Shown one piece after another: positions 45,598 to 58,460 of a stretch of DNA of 64,000 nucleotides. The DNA lies in assembly GCA_003260075.1 (NCBI GenBank), contig QLIY01000012.1, forward strand, positions 2,811-66,810, written 5' to 3'. How positions within the stretch are numbered: position 1 is the stretch's first letter; every line of letters starts with the position of its first letter. Made by a program: the position numbers and the translations under genes. The notes below the pieces were generated by a model that had not been told where the DNA came from, did no database searches, and saw nothing but the letters and a program-made list of their open reading frames with translations. Origin of the DNA: Phallusia mammillata (taxonomy: Eukaryota > Chordata > Ascidiacea > Phlebobranchia > Ascidiidae).

Positions 45598-48500
45598 TGG
45601 GCAAAAGGGCACATCAACGACGGTAAAGGCCCGGCGAGGTGGAGCAGCGACATTAACATGCTTCGCAGACACTTCATCGTCTCCCACCATCAGCTGGACT
45701 AAAAGCATTGAGGGCAAAACTATCACCGTTGCATATTCCGTATCTGGAAACCCGAGCATCAAGTATGTACATTATAACGATAAATTTTCCCAATTACTTG
45801 TTGAATTCTGCTACATCTGTGTTTTGCTGCTTGGTATGTTTTGCCTCGTTTACCAATAAATAAGATTTGCTTGTTACACCAATTCGCTGTTTTACTTATG
45901 ATTTGATGTTTGTAGTGAAGCCTTGGAAGGAAGAGCCCAGTTCAACGAAGCCAGCCTTCAGATACGAAATTTGCAAATCAGCGATTCTGGAATATATTCT
46001 TGCACTGTGCTGACAGTTGAGAGTGCGACAACCTCTGTTGTAACCTTGGACGTCACGGGTAACCACAAAATATCATATGTTTATACGCCCAACAAGAATT
46101 GTTCGAGTTAATAAACATTTGCTTGCAAGATTTGCAAAAACTGTGATGCCATGGTGTAGTAACAGTGATGCCCCCCCCCCGAGTTAATAAACATTTGCTT
46201 GCAAGATTTGCAAAAACTGTGATGCCATAGTGTAGTAACAGTGATATATGGTGTAGTAAAAAATGCAGTAATATCATCGGTTTGTTTTACGAAATGATTG
46301 TAATGCTCTAAACATTGTTTTTAACTGTGTTTTAATTTCAGCTGCGCCGAGTGTAAGCACCGAATTGGTTACATCGCCAAAAGTTGGAACTGATGGAAAA
46401 TATCGTGCCGCCTCGTGCAGAGCAATAGGAGGCAAACCTCCCCCCCCCCCTGTGTTTTAATTTCAGCTGCGCCGAGTGTAAGCACCGAATTGGTTACTTC
46501 GCCAAAAGTTGGAACGGATGGAAAATATCGTGCAGCCTCGTGCAGAGCAATAGGAGGCAAACCACGAGCACAAATCACGTGGACAGATTCAGATGGACAG
46601 GTACAAACTGCAATCACGTTTTTGGATTAAAAAATCGTGTTTTCCATATTTCTTCTGTACGTAAATACCATAGTGTTATATATAACAGCTTTTTATTTTT
46701 AACCGCGTCTGATTAGACCAACTTACATTTTTTTTTCAATTTAGCAAACCCGAATTAAACCTGCCGTTTTGGTCATTCCTGCCATATTGTGTATACGCTA
46801 GCAGTGCTATTCATTACAAAGACACAATCATGTTTTTTGTATCCTTCATACAACAAAACATGAGCAAGTGCAACATTGAATATTGCATCTACACAAATTC
46901 AATCTGCTTATTATCCACCTTTCGACCTAAACATTTACTTAACCACCGCATTCAATTGACGTTTAGAGATACAACGCTTAAAATCAACTATGCTTTCTTG
47001 TCGAGTGCTTACTTACCGTACTCTATATCAGTGGTTCTCAACCGCCGGTCCGCGTCAACTTTCCTGCCGGTCCGCCAAATATATTACAATTTTATATCTC
47101 AATTGCAAAATGCAAGATGTTGAAGGGAGATAAATCGTGTGGAAGTCAACGCTCTACTTTCTTGCAGAAATTTCTTTAGAACCGCGTTAAAACGTATGAT
47201 ATCAAACAGACAGCAGCATAAATTGATTTTTTATACTCTTTTGAATTGCATATTTTTGTCGTGATTACTTTTTGGGTTGATTTGAAAGCCCACCGGTCCG
47301 CAAAATTTGTTTCGAAAGTTTACCGGTCCGCAAACTTAAAAGGTTGAGAACCACTGCTCTATATAGTACTTGTCGCATCGACAATAGAGATAAATTCGAT
47401 TTGCAATGACTGTTTTCAAACAAACGGTGACAGCTTTGTTTTCTGACGAGTGGCAAGGTTTAGCGGTGAACTGCTTTGTACTTCTCGCTCTCAGGGGGGG
47501 GGGAGTACTTGTCGCATCGACAATAGAGATAAATTCGATTTGCAATGAATGTTTTCAAACAAATGGTGACAGCTTTGTTTTCTTACGAGTGGCAAGGTTT
47601 AGCGGTGAACTGCTTTGTACTTCTCGCTCTCAAGTGGATGAAGTTCAATTTTGGTCAAAACCCAACGATTGCTTACTCGACATACTTTCCTTTAGATTCA
47701 GGATTCCACATTGACCAGCTCACAGGCCCCTGACGGTTCTTTTGACGTCATCTCAGTGTTAAAACTCACACCGGGTCTTGCACCGGATTATCTTGGGTCG
47801 GGTGCTGAAGCAGGAAACTCGAGTAGACAGGATTTTTCGTGCCTCGTAAATCATGATGATTTGAGTTCGATTGAAGCCAAAACCTCAACTGTCACAGTGA
47901 ATCTCTTGTGTAAGTTCCAAAGACTAAAATACATTTTCTTTGTGTATTTGTCCCCATGAAAAGATTCTTCGTCACTGACTTCTTAATGTAAGTGCAGCCT
48001 ATTACAATTAATGTTAATCTGGTCAACCACAAATTCTTGGTTATTGCACATTCAATTTTGCTTGCAGTCAGTCATCAACTAAAATCATCCAGAGTACACG
48101 TACATGAGTTGTGTGTAACAATTTTGTTATATTTGCTCCTAAATCCACATGGAAGTATTTGAAAGATCTTAATTTCTTGATTCGATTAACCGTCTTTTTC
48201 AGACGTGGCCCAACGATTGGGTTTTAGTTTTTAAATGTTGTGTCGAAGCGCTCGTATATCCATAAAAAATGCATGCTTCTGTGGAAAGAATAACTTAAAC
48301 ACCTGTTCTTTTCGATCGGTTTATTCAGATCCACCTCTTGCACAAATCAAATTGCTTGGAAATCGGCTTACTTGTGAATCAGAAGGAAATCCGACCCCGT
48401 CGATAAGATGGATTCTTCCTAACGGCGATGTTGTACGGGATGTTCAACATCTCTACCTCAGCGAATCCTCTCTTGGAGACGGTCGTTACGCTTGCGTCGC

Positions 48501-51500
48501 CTCGGGGGGGGGGAGCGCGCACGCGATTTGCGTAAGTGGGGAGTGAGAGTCGGCTTTGTTTGCGTACGGGTGTCGGCCTAGAAATTTATTTTTCTGTGAA
48601 AGATGTGATAGAAATGGAAATGCTCAACATATATACAACATATCTTACTCTCATCTGGTTAGAAGTTGGTGTTCAGTTCAAAAATTGCAGAAAATTTTAC
48701 TTTTACTTTTAACTTGCCCGCTGATTAAATAAAAATGCCTCTATAAAGATACAGATAATTCGAAATCTGCAAGGTATTGACAAACAATATACATGTGTTA
48801 TTTTTAACTTAACTTTAATAGTAGTTAACTTTAATAGTATCTTCAGTACTAAAATAGACAAAAATTGCAAAATATTGTTTCAAACCTTGGTTATATTGAC
48901 AACGATGTTTACATATATTTTAGCCACATTGTTTCGGACTGTGACGCAATTCAACACATCACTTCCGGTTTCCGCATCCGGCTACCGCATGGAATGCATA
49001 GCTCACGTGACCAATTCGCGCGGGCTGACCAGGGGGGGGGGGAAATTTACTTCTACTTGTAACTTGCCCGCTGATTAAATTAAAATGCCTCTGTTAAGAT
49101 ACAGATAATTCGAAATCTGCAAAGTATTGACAAACAATATACATGTGTTATTTTTAACTTGAAGTTGACTTTAATAGCATCTTCATTACTAAAATTGACA
49201 AAAAGTTGCAAAATATTGTTTCAAACCTTGGTTATATTGACAACGATGTTTACGGGGGGGGGGACTTTGTTAAAATGTCAACTCGGGATATATATAAAAA
49301 ATTCTCCTCGTTAATAAAACTGCGAATAATTTATTATCTAAAATTCTTGTCTTGGGGGGGGGGTGTTATTTTGACCAGAACTGCGATGTCCTAAACAAAA
49401 TGTCAACTCGGGATATATATAAAAAATTCCCCTCGTTAATAAAACTGCGAATAATTTATTATCTAAAATTCTTGTCTTTAAGCAACTCAAATAATATTTT
49501 CATAGAATTGACTGTTCTGTGGTTTAAATCGGAGTTTTTTTAAATTTAAACCGTGTTTTCACTCAACCCATTGCTTTCAACGATAGAATTCTACGTTTGC
49601 CTTTTCAGATGTTAACAAAAACACAAACTAAGTATTTTCAAGAAACATCACTAAACTTTTTTTTTACAGTTTTCACGAAATACGCAAGACTGAGTTCGTC
49701 TCAGGCCAAAATCACTTCCCAACTTCGGTTTGTTGACGTCAGAAGAGGCCGTGATGACGCAACATTCAGTTGCCGCCTTACAAACACGTCTCAACTCACA
49801 GGGTTCGTCACGGCCGTGGAAAGAACAAACAGACTCTCAATCGACTGTAAGTTAAATATTATTTTCGGACGATGCTTGATTATGTTTTAATATGATTACG
49901 TTTATTACATAAAAACACAAGCTATTGTAAAACATTTTTATACAATGATGTAAACTATGATGCTCATATAACTTGTGGTATGCAGCTACAAAAAAACATT
50001 TTAAAAAGATCCCCCGCGATTGAACCCAGGCATAAAGATAAGTATCACTTGAATTCTCCTTGTGGAAATAACGTATTTTAAACAAAGAAAATTGGGAAGA
50101 AAGTCAAACAAAGTTTTTAGTTACTGGGATCAGCATTAAGAATTTTCCTACTAGAGGATTCTACCGAATCACGTTAAACAACAAGTGTGGTTTAGCGTTT
50201 GAAGCGATCTTCCATGCAACCACCGAATAACGATTTTCTGTTACACAATATCTTAAATCTGGATTTTGATTCAATTCCAGGTCACAAAGAGGACACGTAG
50301 CGGATCAAAATCGTTGTCGTGTTGATTTTATCAAATTTAATAATTAATGCAATGCAATTACGAGCCAGCATCATTCCAAGACACTCGCCTCGGAAAAAAA
50401 TTGTTCACAAATGCACATACTCTTTTTCGATTTGATAATATGTGCGCAAAGCACAACCAAATGTGGCGTGTTACTATTTCTTGCCATCGGAATTGTTTCA
50501 ACTTTTTCCTATCTCTAGCCCATTACCAGGCGATCAATTAATCTCTTAGATCTGTCACCGCGTATGCGTCGCATCATCGTATTTCACCATACAATCGGGA
50601 CGTTGTGTATTCGATCGATGTGTGCTTAATACCGGACGTTGATTTGGCCTATGCTCTCTGGCGAACCTCCACCTTTGGTCGGTTGATGTGGGAATTGGGC
50701 TTTGTTCAAAGCCATTAATGGATCGGACACGCAAAACATGCATGTTAACTCGCTACTTAGTGCCGCTGCGTCCCTTAAGGGACATTCATTATACAGTTCT
50801 TTGTCTGGCTGGTCAGACTGATGCTTACATACGTTTTTGCAGACCCACCGGACACGAATGGGGGGGGGGGCGGCCTATGCTCTCTGGCAAACCTCCACCT
50901 TTGGTCGGTTGATGTGGGAATTGGGCTTTGTCCAAAGCCATTAATGGATCGGACACGCAAAACATGCATGTTAACTCGCTACTTACTGCCGCTGCATCCC
51001 TTAAGGGACATTCATTATACAGTTCTTTGTCTGGCTGTTCAGACTGATGCTTACATACGTTTTTGCAGACCCACCGGACACGAATGGAATTCGAATCTTT
51101 TCTGAACCACGACATGCGATTGTGCGTGAAGGGGAAGACCTGAAACTTACTTGTCGTGTTCTTTCGCAACCGGAATGCACATATGATTGGTATTTTCAGG
51201 GTAAGGCAAACGCACTTTTTAATACACAGCATTAACAACCTGGGTACTTTCGGGGGTTAGGCACATATTTCCGTACATGTTTTATTGGCGTTTTCATAAT
51301 ACAAATTTTTTGTGTTGCTTTTTAATTTCCCAATGCTATAATTAATGTGAAGTTAATACAAGTGCTTCCTTGATTATCCAGGCGATTTGGGTCAAATTTT
51401 TGAAATCCGAATCCGAATTCGATAAATGAATAAATAAATCAAATAATATTAAACTTTACGCTTAGCTTGTGTTAAAGAGTTAACCTTATGTTTACGTTGT

Positions 51501-54500
51501 CTTTTTAATATAATTTTGACGTTGTAAAACATAAAATTGTTTTTGTCAATACATAGATTGAAACAGGTATCATAATGTACAAGCCTCTGATTTCGCTTTT
51601 TTCCACATTGCCTTACAAACTGTTAATTACGCGTGTCGGTTAAGAATCAAAGACGTTCTGTCCCGCTACAGACCGAAAACTGATGCGAGAAGATGATACC
51701 GAGAAAAACCAGCTGTTGCTCGCTGGTGTCCATCGCTCTCAGTGGGGGGGGGGGGCGTGTCGGTTAAGAATCAAAGATGTTCTGTCCCTACAGACCGAAA
51801 ACTGATGCGAGAAGATTATACCGAGAAAAACCAGCTGTTGCTCGCTGGTGTCCATCGCTCTCAGTCTGGCTTGTACAAATGCGTTGCATACAACTATGTG
51901 CCGGGAAGCGCTAAATCTGACATTATGGTCACAGTTCATTATCCACCATCAAATGTTGGCATTCACCGGGAAAAAGATAACAACCTCTCGTGTACAGCTA
52001 AAGGCGGAAGCTCACCACCACCAATATACAGGTGGATTTTTCCTAATGGTAAGTTGTTTTAACTGCTCATGTAAGAATAAATGCTCCTTGTTTTTTTCGG
52101 TACTTTCAAAGTTAAAAATTGTGTGGTTGTACATAGTAAACAAACTGTATAAAATTCGGATGCTTGTCAATCAAAATCCCCCCTGGTCCTAAATATAAAC
52201 GATGCATTTACTCATTGCCCGAGGCTAAAGACGTTGGATTGCTAATAAGCCCATTATTCACACACGTCAAACTTTTGATGACGAATGCACTGCGCCCAGT
52301 AGTACGTATACAGAATCGATTTTTGATAAATTTAGCGCCTCGCACAAAAAGGTAGCAGGTTTGCCGCTCACCTTCCCCACACACGTTCTGTAATCCCTTA
52401 TTACCATGCGCCTGCTTTGATGCATTATCCATGGGGGGGGGGGCCGCTCACCTTCCCCACACACGTCTGTTCTGTAATCCCTTATTACCATGCGCCTGCT
52501 TTGATGCATTATCCATACCCTCTAAACGAAGAACCCTGTACGGGATATTTTGAGAACAAACTCTTCTAAAGGGCTTGTTTGATAAACGACGTGATCAATC
52601 AAATAGGGTCGCTCTTTCTGAGGTGTCTTAAAATACGTTTTTTTTTGCGACAGGAACTGAAACGAAGGGAAATCAGTCAACATTAAGGTTGGAATCATCT
52701 GAAGTAGAAAGTGTTACTCCGTATGTTTGTGTTGTGCATAATGGTTTGGACGTTGAGGCAAATGAAACTTACATCCAGCTTCCCCCTCCACAAAGTAAGT
52801 GGAATCATTTCTGTTTCAACTTTATTGTACAAAACAATTGGAAAGTCGTTTTTGGTACAGAAAAAATTGGCAAGCTTTCAATCGTGGAATTCTCCGTCAC
52901 TGTTGTCATCTGTGCGTTTGTGTTCATTATACTCTTGGGCGCCGTCTGTTGGCTGAGTTACCGAAGATGCAAAATCCGAAATTCGGCCGAAGTCAACCTT
53001 GAAGAGTAAGTCGATCTGTGTTACAACGCAGCATTTAGTTCTTCACTCACAAGTGTGTATTGATGTTTTTGGTCACCGTTGCATGTCACACGTTTTGTTT
53101 TCTTTTTTTGCAGCAAATTCAAAAACTACCTTCAGTATAGCGAACCGCCAGACGGCGTCCTTGTATCGGAACCAGGTTGTACGTCGACGCCCTTGGGTGC
53201 CATGACCCGGTGTCAGTCTGATCTGACCTCCGGCGCCGATAGAGAGTACGTCACATCACGTTTTTGCTTTCGCATTGGCATTTTTGGCGTTGATAGCAAC
53301 ATTCTATTTATCAGGGATGCGCAAACTCATTAGTGCAAGAATCGGCAATGCACTAATATAATTTAGTATCTTCTTAACCCAAGCAATGCATTAAAGCATA
53401 TTGTGCGGTCAACGTGAAGTGAAAGAAAGACAAGCCCGCTTAACTTTAAACATAAAAGGCTAACACTTAAATTATTTTTAATTTTTTTTGTACACACAAT
53501 ATTTTGCAAGTGTCCCATAAATTCTTTTCACGCACCACACTTTGCTTTCCATTGCTAACCACACATATACTTGTAATTAATGCACGGTGGATGAGATTTT
53601 GCCGCGTAGAAAAAGCATCGACAACGTTTTTTAACACATGATGCATTGACAGACTTCGACATGGAACCAAGTACCCAATCAAAGATGTAAGTTATGCTAA
53701 TTGCAAGTCACCACTTGCGTGCGAAAAACAAGCTGGATTCGGTTCTACGCCCCATTCTCTACAAATGTTCAGCTTTCGGTATGACTTCATATGAAACCAT
53801 TAAAGTTGTTACTCTCTGTAGTATGCAAACAAAACATGCTATGTCTTTTTAGTACAGTGGAGCAGTCAAACAACCTTCGTCGCTCACCAATCAAGACCAA
53901 AGAAAGCACTGAAATGGATGGGTCGAGCGTCGAAATAATTGAAAACGAGTCGCTTCACTTAACGTTAAACAGCAACAATACTACAGATAAACGAGACGAC
54001 AGCTCTCACAAGCAACAACGGGAAACAAATTCTCCGCCCAAAAAATCATCAACTGTGTACACCAATGCAAAGCCGCCGGTAGCGCCGGTTTCTGCCGAAC
54101 AAAGACGAGAATCATTTGGGCGCGGCCGTTGTATGACGTCAATACCACTTCAGTATTTCCATCAATCAACAATTCCACGCTCATATCTGTCNCTCACAAG
54201 CAACAACGGGAAACAAATTCTCCGCCCAAAAAATCATCAACTGTGTACACCAATGCAAAGCCGCCGGTAGCGCCGGTTTCTGCCGAACAAAGACGAGAAT
54301 CATTTGGGCGCGGCCGTTGTATGACGTCAATACCACTTCAGTATTTCCATCAATCAACAATTCCACGCTCATATCTGTCAAAAATGAATTATCAACAACA
54401 AGCCCCGCCAGTGGGTGTAGTTGTACCTTCCTATGATGCTGTACTGTACAACGATACTTGGCAACCAGGCATGCCCAGATGTATATACCCCGATAGCGCG

Positions 54501-54902
54501 CACGTGCGGCCGTATGCGACACTCGATCTGGAGGCGCGGAAATATCACCAGCGTGTTTTAGCAAGGACTAGTGGCCAAAGCGAGACCACCTCGGCGTCCA
54601 CCATAGCTTCAGAAGATTATTTGCATGGGGTTAAGAGTTCCAGACCAAGATCTATGTCCCTTTCGGCGTCTGAGACTTCAGGTTCTACTTCGCCAACCTC
54701 TGAATCGGAGCCAAGCGCAGTCAGCAGTCAAACCGCCTTTTCACAACGTAGTAAACCGACTATCAGACACAACACTGAACGTCTGGGTAAACAATTATCT
54801 CCAGCACGTGCATCATCGCCCTGCGATAGCGGTAATGACTCAGTAAAGTCTATACCTTCAACAGTTGCTGCCGCTAAGAAGCAATCGCTAACGTTAGTAT
54901 AG
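45509..54902 (+). CDS. Six-Ig type I membrane adhesion-like protein
   Basis: Thirteen exons: 45509-45762, 45916-46058, 46467-46600, 47702-47909, 48329-about 48530, 48924-about 49031, 49670-49846, 51069-51200, 51794-52048, 52654-52794, 52861-53005, 53114-53245, 53853-54902 (skip the doubled 54005-54192). A signal peptide (MRFTIVVLLWTSLGLSDG) precedes six Ig-like domains with the usual Cys...Trp...DxxxYxC pattern. Examples are DSGIYSCTV (Ig1), RLTCESEGNPTPSIRW (Ig3) and SGLYKCVAYNYVPGSA (Ig5). A membrane helix (TVVICAFVFIILLGAVCWL) follows, then a cytoplasmic tail of about 300 residues, Ser-rich and ending LTLV, a class I PDZ-ligand pattern. The architecture resembles Kirrel/nephrin-type adhesion receptors (Kirrel ends THV), but family membership is not proven. 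Exons 5 and 6 are interrupted by G-runs, so their junction is uncertain. Several exons appear twice because of assembly doublings. Confidence 0.82.
46105..46246. repeat. Doubled segment joined by C-run (IgSF intron 2)
   Basis: 46105-46170 and 46181-46246 differ by about one base; ten C lie between. Confidence 0.88.
46326..46563. repeat. Doubled exon 3 of the IgSF gene joined by C-run
   Basis: 46326-46439 and 46451-46564 repeat the acceptor and most of exon 3 with about three substitutions, with a run of about eleven C between. The first copy stops inside the exon; the second is complete. Confidence 0.88.
47039..47356. mobile_element. hAT-type MITE in IgSF intron 3
   Basis: Termini cagtggttctcaacc and ggttgagaaccactg are perfect inverses. 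The 8-bp duplication ctctatat is perfect (47031-47038, 47357-47364). The interior carries repeated ccggtccgc words near both ends. Confidence 0.93.
47365..47632. repeat. Doubled segment joined by G-run
   Basis: 47365-47493 and 47504-47632 are about 96% identical; ten G (47494-47503) join them. Confidence 0.88.
48504..48513. other. G-run inside IgSF exon 5
   Basis: Ten G interrupt the exon right after CVAS, with no duplicated flank. Read literally it adds three glycines and the exon then runs into a donor whose phase does not fit exon 6. It may stand for missing sequence. Confidence 0.6.
48691..49253. repeat. Doubled intron segment, two G-runs
   Basis: 48691-48912 recurs at 49043-49253 with scattered differences. 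G-runs sit at 49032-49042 (right after the exon 6 coding segment) and 49254-49263. Confidence 0.85.
49272..49479. repeat. Doubled intron segment joined by G-run
   Basis: 49272-49353 and 49398-49479 are nearly identical. Ten G (49354-49363) plus 34 extra bases lie between. Confidence 0.8.
50646..51087. repeat. Doubled segment spanning the exon 8 acceptor, joined by G-run
   Basis: 50646-50859 recurs at 50872-51087, about 97% identical. The G-run is at 50860-50870. The first copy contains only the first 17 or so bases of exon 8. Confidence 0.88.
51632..51864. repeat. Doubled segment with exon 9 acceptor, joined by G-run
   Basis: 51632-51743 and 51756-51864 match with a few substitutions and a two-base indel. 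Twelve G lie at 51744-51755. Confidence 0.88.
52363..52516. repeat. Doubled intron segment joined by G-run
   Basis: 52363-52432 and 52442-52516 are copies that differ by a short insertion. The G-run is at 52433-52443. Confidence 0.85.
54005..54379. repeat. Doubled 187-base segment joined by N inside IgSF exon 13
   Basis: 54005-54191 and 54193-54379 are identical as far as can be read, with one N at 54192. The doubling breaks the reading frame. Removing one copy plus the N restores one open frame to the stop at 54902, so the doubling is not in the real gene. Confidence 0.93.
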
Positions 54903-55877
54903 TACTGGATAAAGTCCAAGCTTTATTCGTATGTTTTAAACACGTTAATTTTTCGCCTACACGGCCACAGTGCTTCTCATTTTTCGCGAAAAAAAAAATT
55001 TATCGTCGAAAATTGTATTTTTTTTCGTGGATGTTTACTTACTTTGCGCAACCCAACATGTGTGAAGAGTTGTTGTATCGAATTAATAGTGCTTTTATAT
55101 TGTCAAATTTTAAAATACAAATTTTATCTCTTCGTCATTTTTTGTTTATAATATCATAGAGAGACAGGATTTGAAAAGTTTTTTTGACTGCTTCAGTGAC
55201 CAGCATATCTTGTTGGCACTCGTCTGTAAAACACGCTGATCGTCTAGGTTTGTTTTGTTGTTAAGTCGCATATCTGTGTCCTGAAATATTTCCGAACAAA
55301 CCGTTGAAAAACCGTGGAAGATTTAACACTGGCATAAAACCGATTGAAAAGCGTTTGGTTAATTTTCATTGGATCTCGATACCGTTTTTTTGCACAAAAA
55401 TGTCTTTTAAAGTGTTTAAGTTTAAACTTCTGTTGCAAGACTTAACAATTCTTTTTTTTGTGAAGTTTGAAAAACTATTGTTCAACTTGGTTGTCCACAA
55501 AAAGGCAATCCGTTGATTTTTTATGAGATCATAATGTATTTGGAAGAAATGAAAAATTCAGTGGGTTTTTAATGCAAATTATTCGGTTAACAAGTTTGTA
55601 GCCTTCAAGCAAACTAAACTCAACTTGCTTTGTGATTGAAATAAAAACTGTTAAATGCCCGTTACAAAGATTGATTTGTGATGGACACCCGACAATTAAA
55701 CACGCAAACAAAAGACAATACACTGATCCTATGGAACGTCAATCACCATTTCAACTTTGTGAAACTTATTTGCCACTGGAGACCAGACGCTGCAATAGTA
55801 TTCACAGGGCAAAACAATATGTGTCTCTGAACCCCATTTAAAACGAAACGTCTGATTCGAAGTTACCCCTGTACTAC
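54903..55877. other. IgSF 3' UTR and intergenic DNA
   Basis: AT-rich, with no supportable exon. Confidence 0.5.
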
Positions 55878-56605
55878 CAGTGCCGGATTAAGGGTCTGCT
55901 GGCCTGTAGGCACATATTGTAAGTGGCCCGAAAATCAGGGTTGCCAACTAAAAAATTAGACTGATATAACATAAAAATATTCACCACAGCAAATTTAATG
56001 CATACACCACAGACTTAGATACTGCTTAAACACTAACTAGACTACACGTGTGGAAACAAAGGAAACCGTGAAAGCAGGCCATACATGGTTGGCAGTTATG
56101 TCGTAACAATGGACGTATGGTGCAATGGCAACAACGGCGGTAAAGTTTTTTGCTATTGGGGAGCGTCACTGTCCGTTACATTTATAACTATAATTTGACG
56201 CAGTAAGCAAGTAGTGGGGTATTGCGGCAGACTGTGGCCGCGGGCCACATTATCATATAAGACCTGAAACTGTCTGCGGGCCGTATGTTGCCCGCCCCTG
56301 CTCTTAAGTCATACCCAGTTAACAAAATCATCCATGTTTAGATTGATTTGTTTCGTTGCGTCACTCAACAGAAATGCGAATTTTTAAAAACATCAAAAAG
56401 GTGGCAACATGTTTCAATTCGTATTTTTTAACGATTTTTGCAACGATTAATTCATCTGGGAAAACCTATTACAGTAAATACATATTAGTTTAGAAAGTAA
56501 TTGTTATGAAAACATGACTAAATTTCTACAGATTTTGAAGTGGCCTGGATTTTTAACTGGCCTGTAGGCACGTGCCTACTTTGCCTAATGGTTAATCCGG
56601 CACTG
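55878..56605. mobile_element. Non-autonomous DNA transposon with CAGTGCCGG ends
   Basis: Left end cagtgccggattaa, right end ttaatccggcactg: perfect 14-bp inverted repeats. Subterminal ggcctgtaggcac occurs near both ends. The flanking 8-mers tgtactac and tatattac match 6/8, suggestive of an old hAT-size duplication. A hAT-Charlie-like fragment (tgcgggccgtatgttgcccg, about 56275-56300) is nested inside. Confidence 0.82.
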
Positions 56606-57226
56606 TATATTACCGCCAGTTTGTTTGTTAAATTTGCTCAGCTATTATTGTTAGGTCTTTTGTCAACTTTCGTAAGCTTAATTGTTTAGAATTCTACCAC
56701 TTAAAATTCATCAAGCATATGGCACTGGGGTTGAATATAAACAAATAATGCAACAAACTCACCGAAAAAGATTCGAGTCGAAACATCGACAAAGCAGCTT
56801 TACATCACTAGTAAAACCTATTACCTTGGGTTTACTATTTAAGCTTTTCTTTTATAAGCTTAAATATGATATTTTTGGGATCAAAATTTGCCTTTGAAAA
56901 TCAATGACAAAGAGACACAGGCAAGCAAAGGTGTCACCAATTCTTTTAATTACCAAAATCAAAAAACAGACAAATAATCGAAAACTCCATGCAACCTGAT
57001 ACGCCCGAAATGCCCGTTTGCTGCCTCTTTCCCTGTAACAGTTTGGTGATTGTCAACTTCCGAATGTAAACAAGGTTAGAAGTACGGGTGCAGCCGAGGG
57101 CACGACCTACATTTGCTTTTGCGCGACAAACTTCTTTTATTTTTGACCCGATAACGACCCTGTGTTGCCGACTTACCTGTTCCAGTGACTGGTATACTGT
57201 GTGATAAGCATTTGTTTTATGTAGTG
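56606..57226. other. Intergenic DNA
   Basis: No feature can be supported. Confidence 0.4.
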
Positions 57227-58460
57227 ATGGAGAAAGAGGTACAGTTTGAAGGAATTGCTAAAGAGTTCAACGTGTCATCGACAGGTACGAAATAAACTGC
57301 GTATATTCAGTAGTTGGTTAAAGGTGTTATTCGTTATGAAGCAACACGGTGGTATAATTTTGTTTAATACTGTTGTAAATACAAGAAGCTTTTTAACACG
57401 AGGCCTACTTGCTCAAACAAGTGAGTTGCCTATCAACGTGGTAAACAACTGTTATTGTCAACCATGCTAAAACTTGAAGCCATTCGACTTATGCCTTAAA
57501 TTTTCTCTCTGTTTGCAGCTTTACCAGTGGTAAATGATCTTGCGGCTGATCTCGTTTTTCCAATCTTTATATATGTGTTGGTCATAATTGTCCTGTTTTG
57601 TGTTATATTCTGGCTTATGTTCAGTTGTATCACCAGACGGGAATTATGTTCGTATCAGTGGAGGTAAGTTTTTACATCTGCAACAATGGTATATGTACTC
57701 CCACTTAAGCTTAACACAAAATGTATTTCAAATACCTGATTGTTGCGATCGTACTAAAAAATTGACCTTCAGTATGCAGTAATTTAACGCTTTTCAGAAA
57801 TGTATTTTAAGGGTATACTACTTGGTTATTTTGGGGCAGGGGTGCACAACTTGCGGCCGTACGGCCACATGCGGTCGCAGAGACGAGTTTATGCGGATGT
57901 GAACGTATCAAAATATATGTACTGGCGCACGTGACGTAAATAAAACTCTTTTGCTAACTAATTTCATTTACAAACTGCTCTAAACAGATTTTGTGGGACA
58001 GCCAATTACTATATCCGTCAGACTTTCAGTACGCCTATTGTGTGCAAACAATGCGAAAAAACATATGCCATAAGCTTCACAATATAGATTATGACGCCAT
58101 AAGCAGTTGCGACTGATGGTCAGACTGTTCACCTTATTCTGTGTAGGGGGGGGGGTAGTACGCCTATTGTGTGCAAACAATACGAAAAAACATATGCCAT
58201 AAGCGTCACAATATAGATTATGACGTCATAAGCAGTTGCGACTGATGGTCAGACTGTTCACCTTATTCTGTGTAGGGGGGGGGGGCCGCCGCCGTAGGCA
58301 AGATGTCAAGAACGCCTTACTTATACTTCTGCTTTATACCTGTTGTTTTAGTGGGCACCACGACTTTTCATCTGAACAGAAGTCGTTGCTAAACACCAGT
58401 GGGACGAGAAAAGTAACTTGGCCAATCAACTGCAATTACAAATACGATTCCGTAGCGTGA
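57227..58460 (+). CDS. Small single-pass membrane protein, unassigned
   Basis: Three exons join in phase: 57227-57284, 57519-57663, 58352-58460, giving 103 residues. The N-terminus is short and acidic (MEKEVQFEGIAKEFNVSST, with an NVSS glycosylation sequon). One strong hydrophobic helix follows (about 33-56, with VFPIFIYVLVIIVLFCVIFW), then a basic, Cys-containing juxtamembrane stretch (CITRRELCSYQW) and a hydrophilic tail ending YKYDSVA. The sequon and positive-inside rule suggest an outside N-terminus. I do not recognise the family. The second intron holds a partial hAT copy and a G-run-joined doubling, so its real length is uncertain. An alternative third exon cannot be ruled out. Confidence 0.65.
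57838..58135. mobile_element. Partial hAT-like copy in intron
   Basis: Starts caggggtgcacaacttgcgg, a typical hAT end with ggccgtacggcc just inside. Part of the interior is shared in inverse orientation with 43880-43980. No right end was found, possibly lost at the adjoining G-run. Confidence 0.55.
58028..58285. repeat. Doubled segment with two G-runs
   Basis: 58028-58145 and 58156-58274 are about 97% identical. G-runs lie at 58146-58155 and 58275-58285, the second leading into new sequence. Confidence 0.87.
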
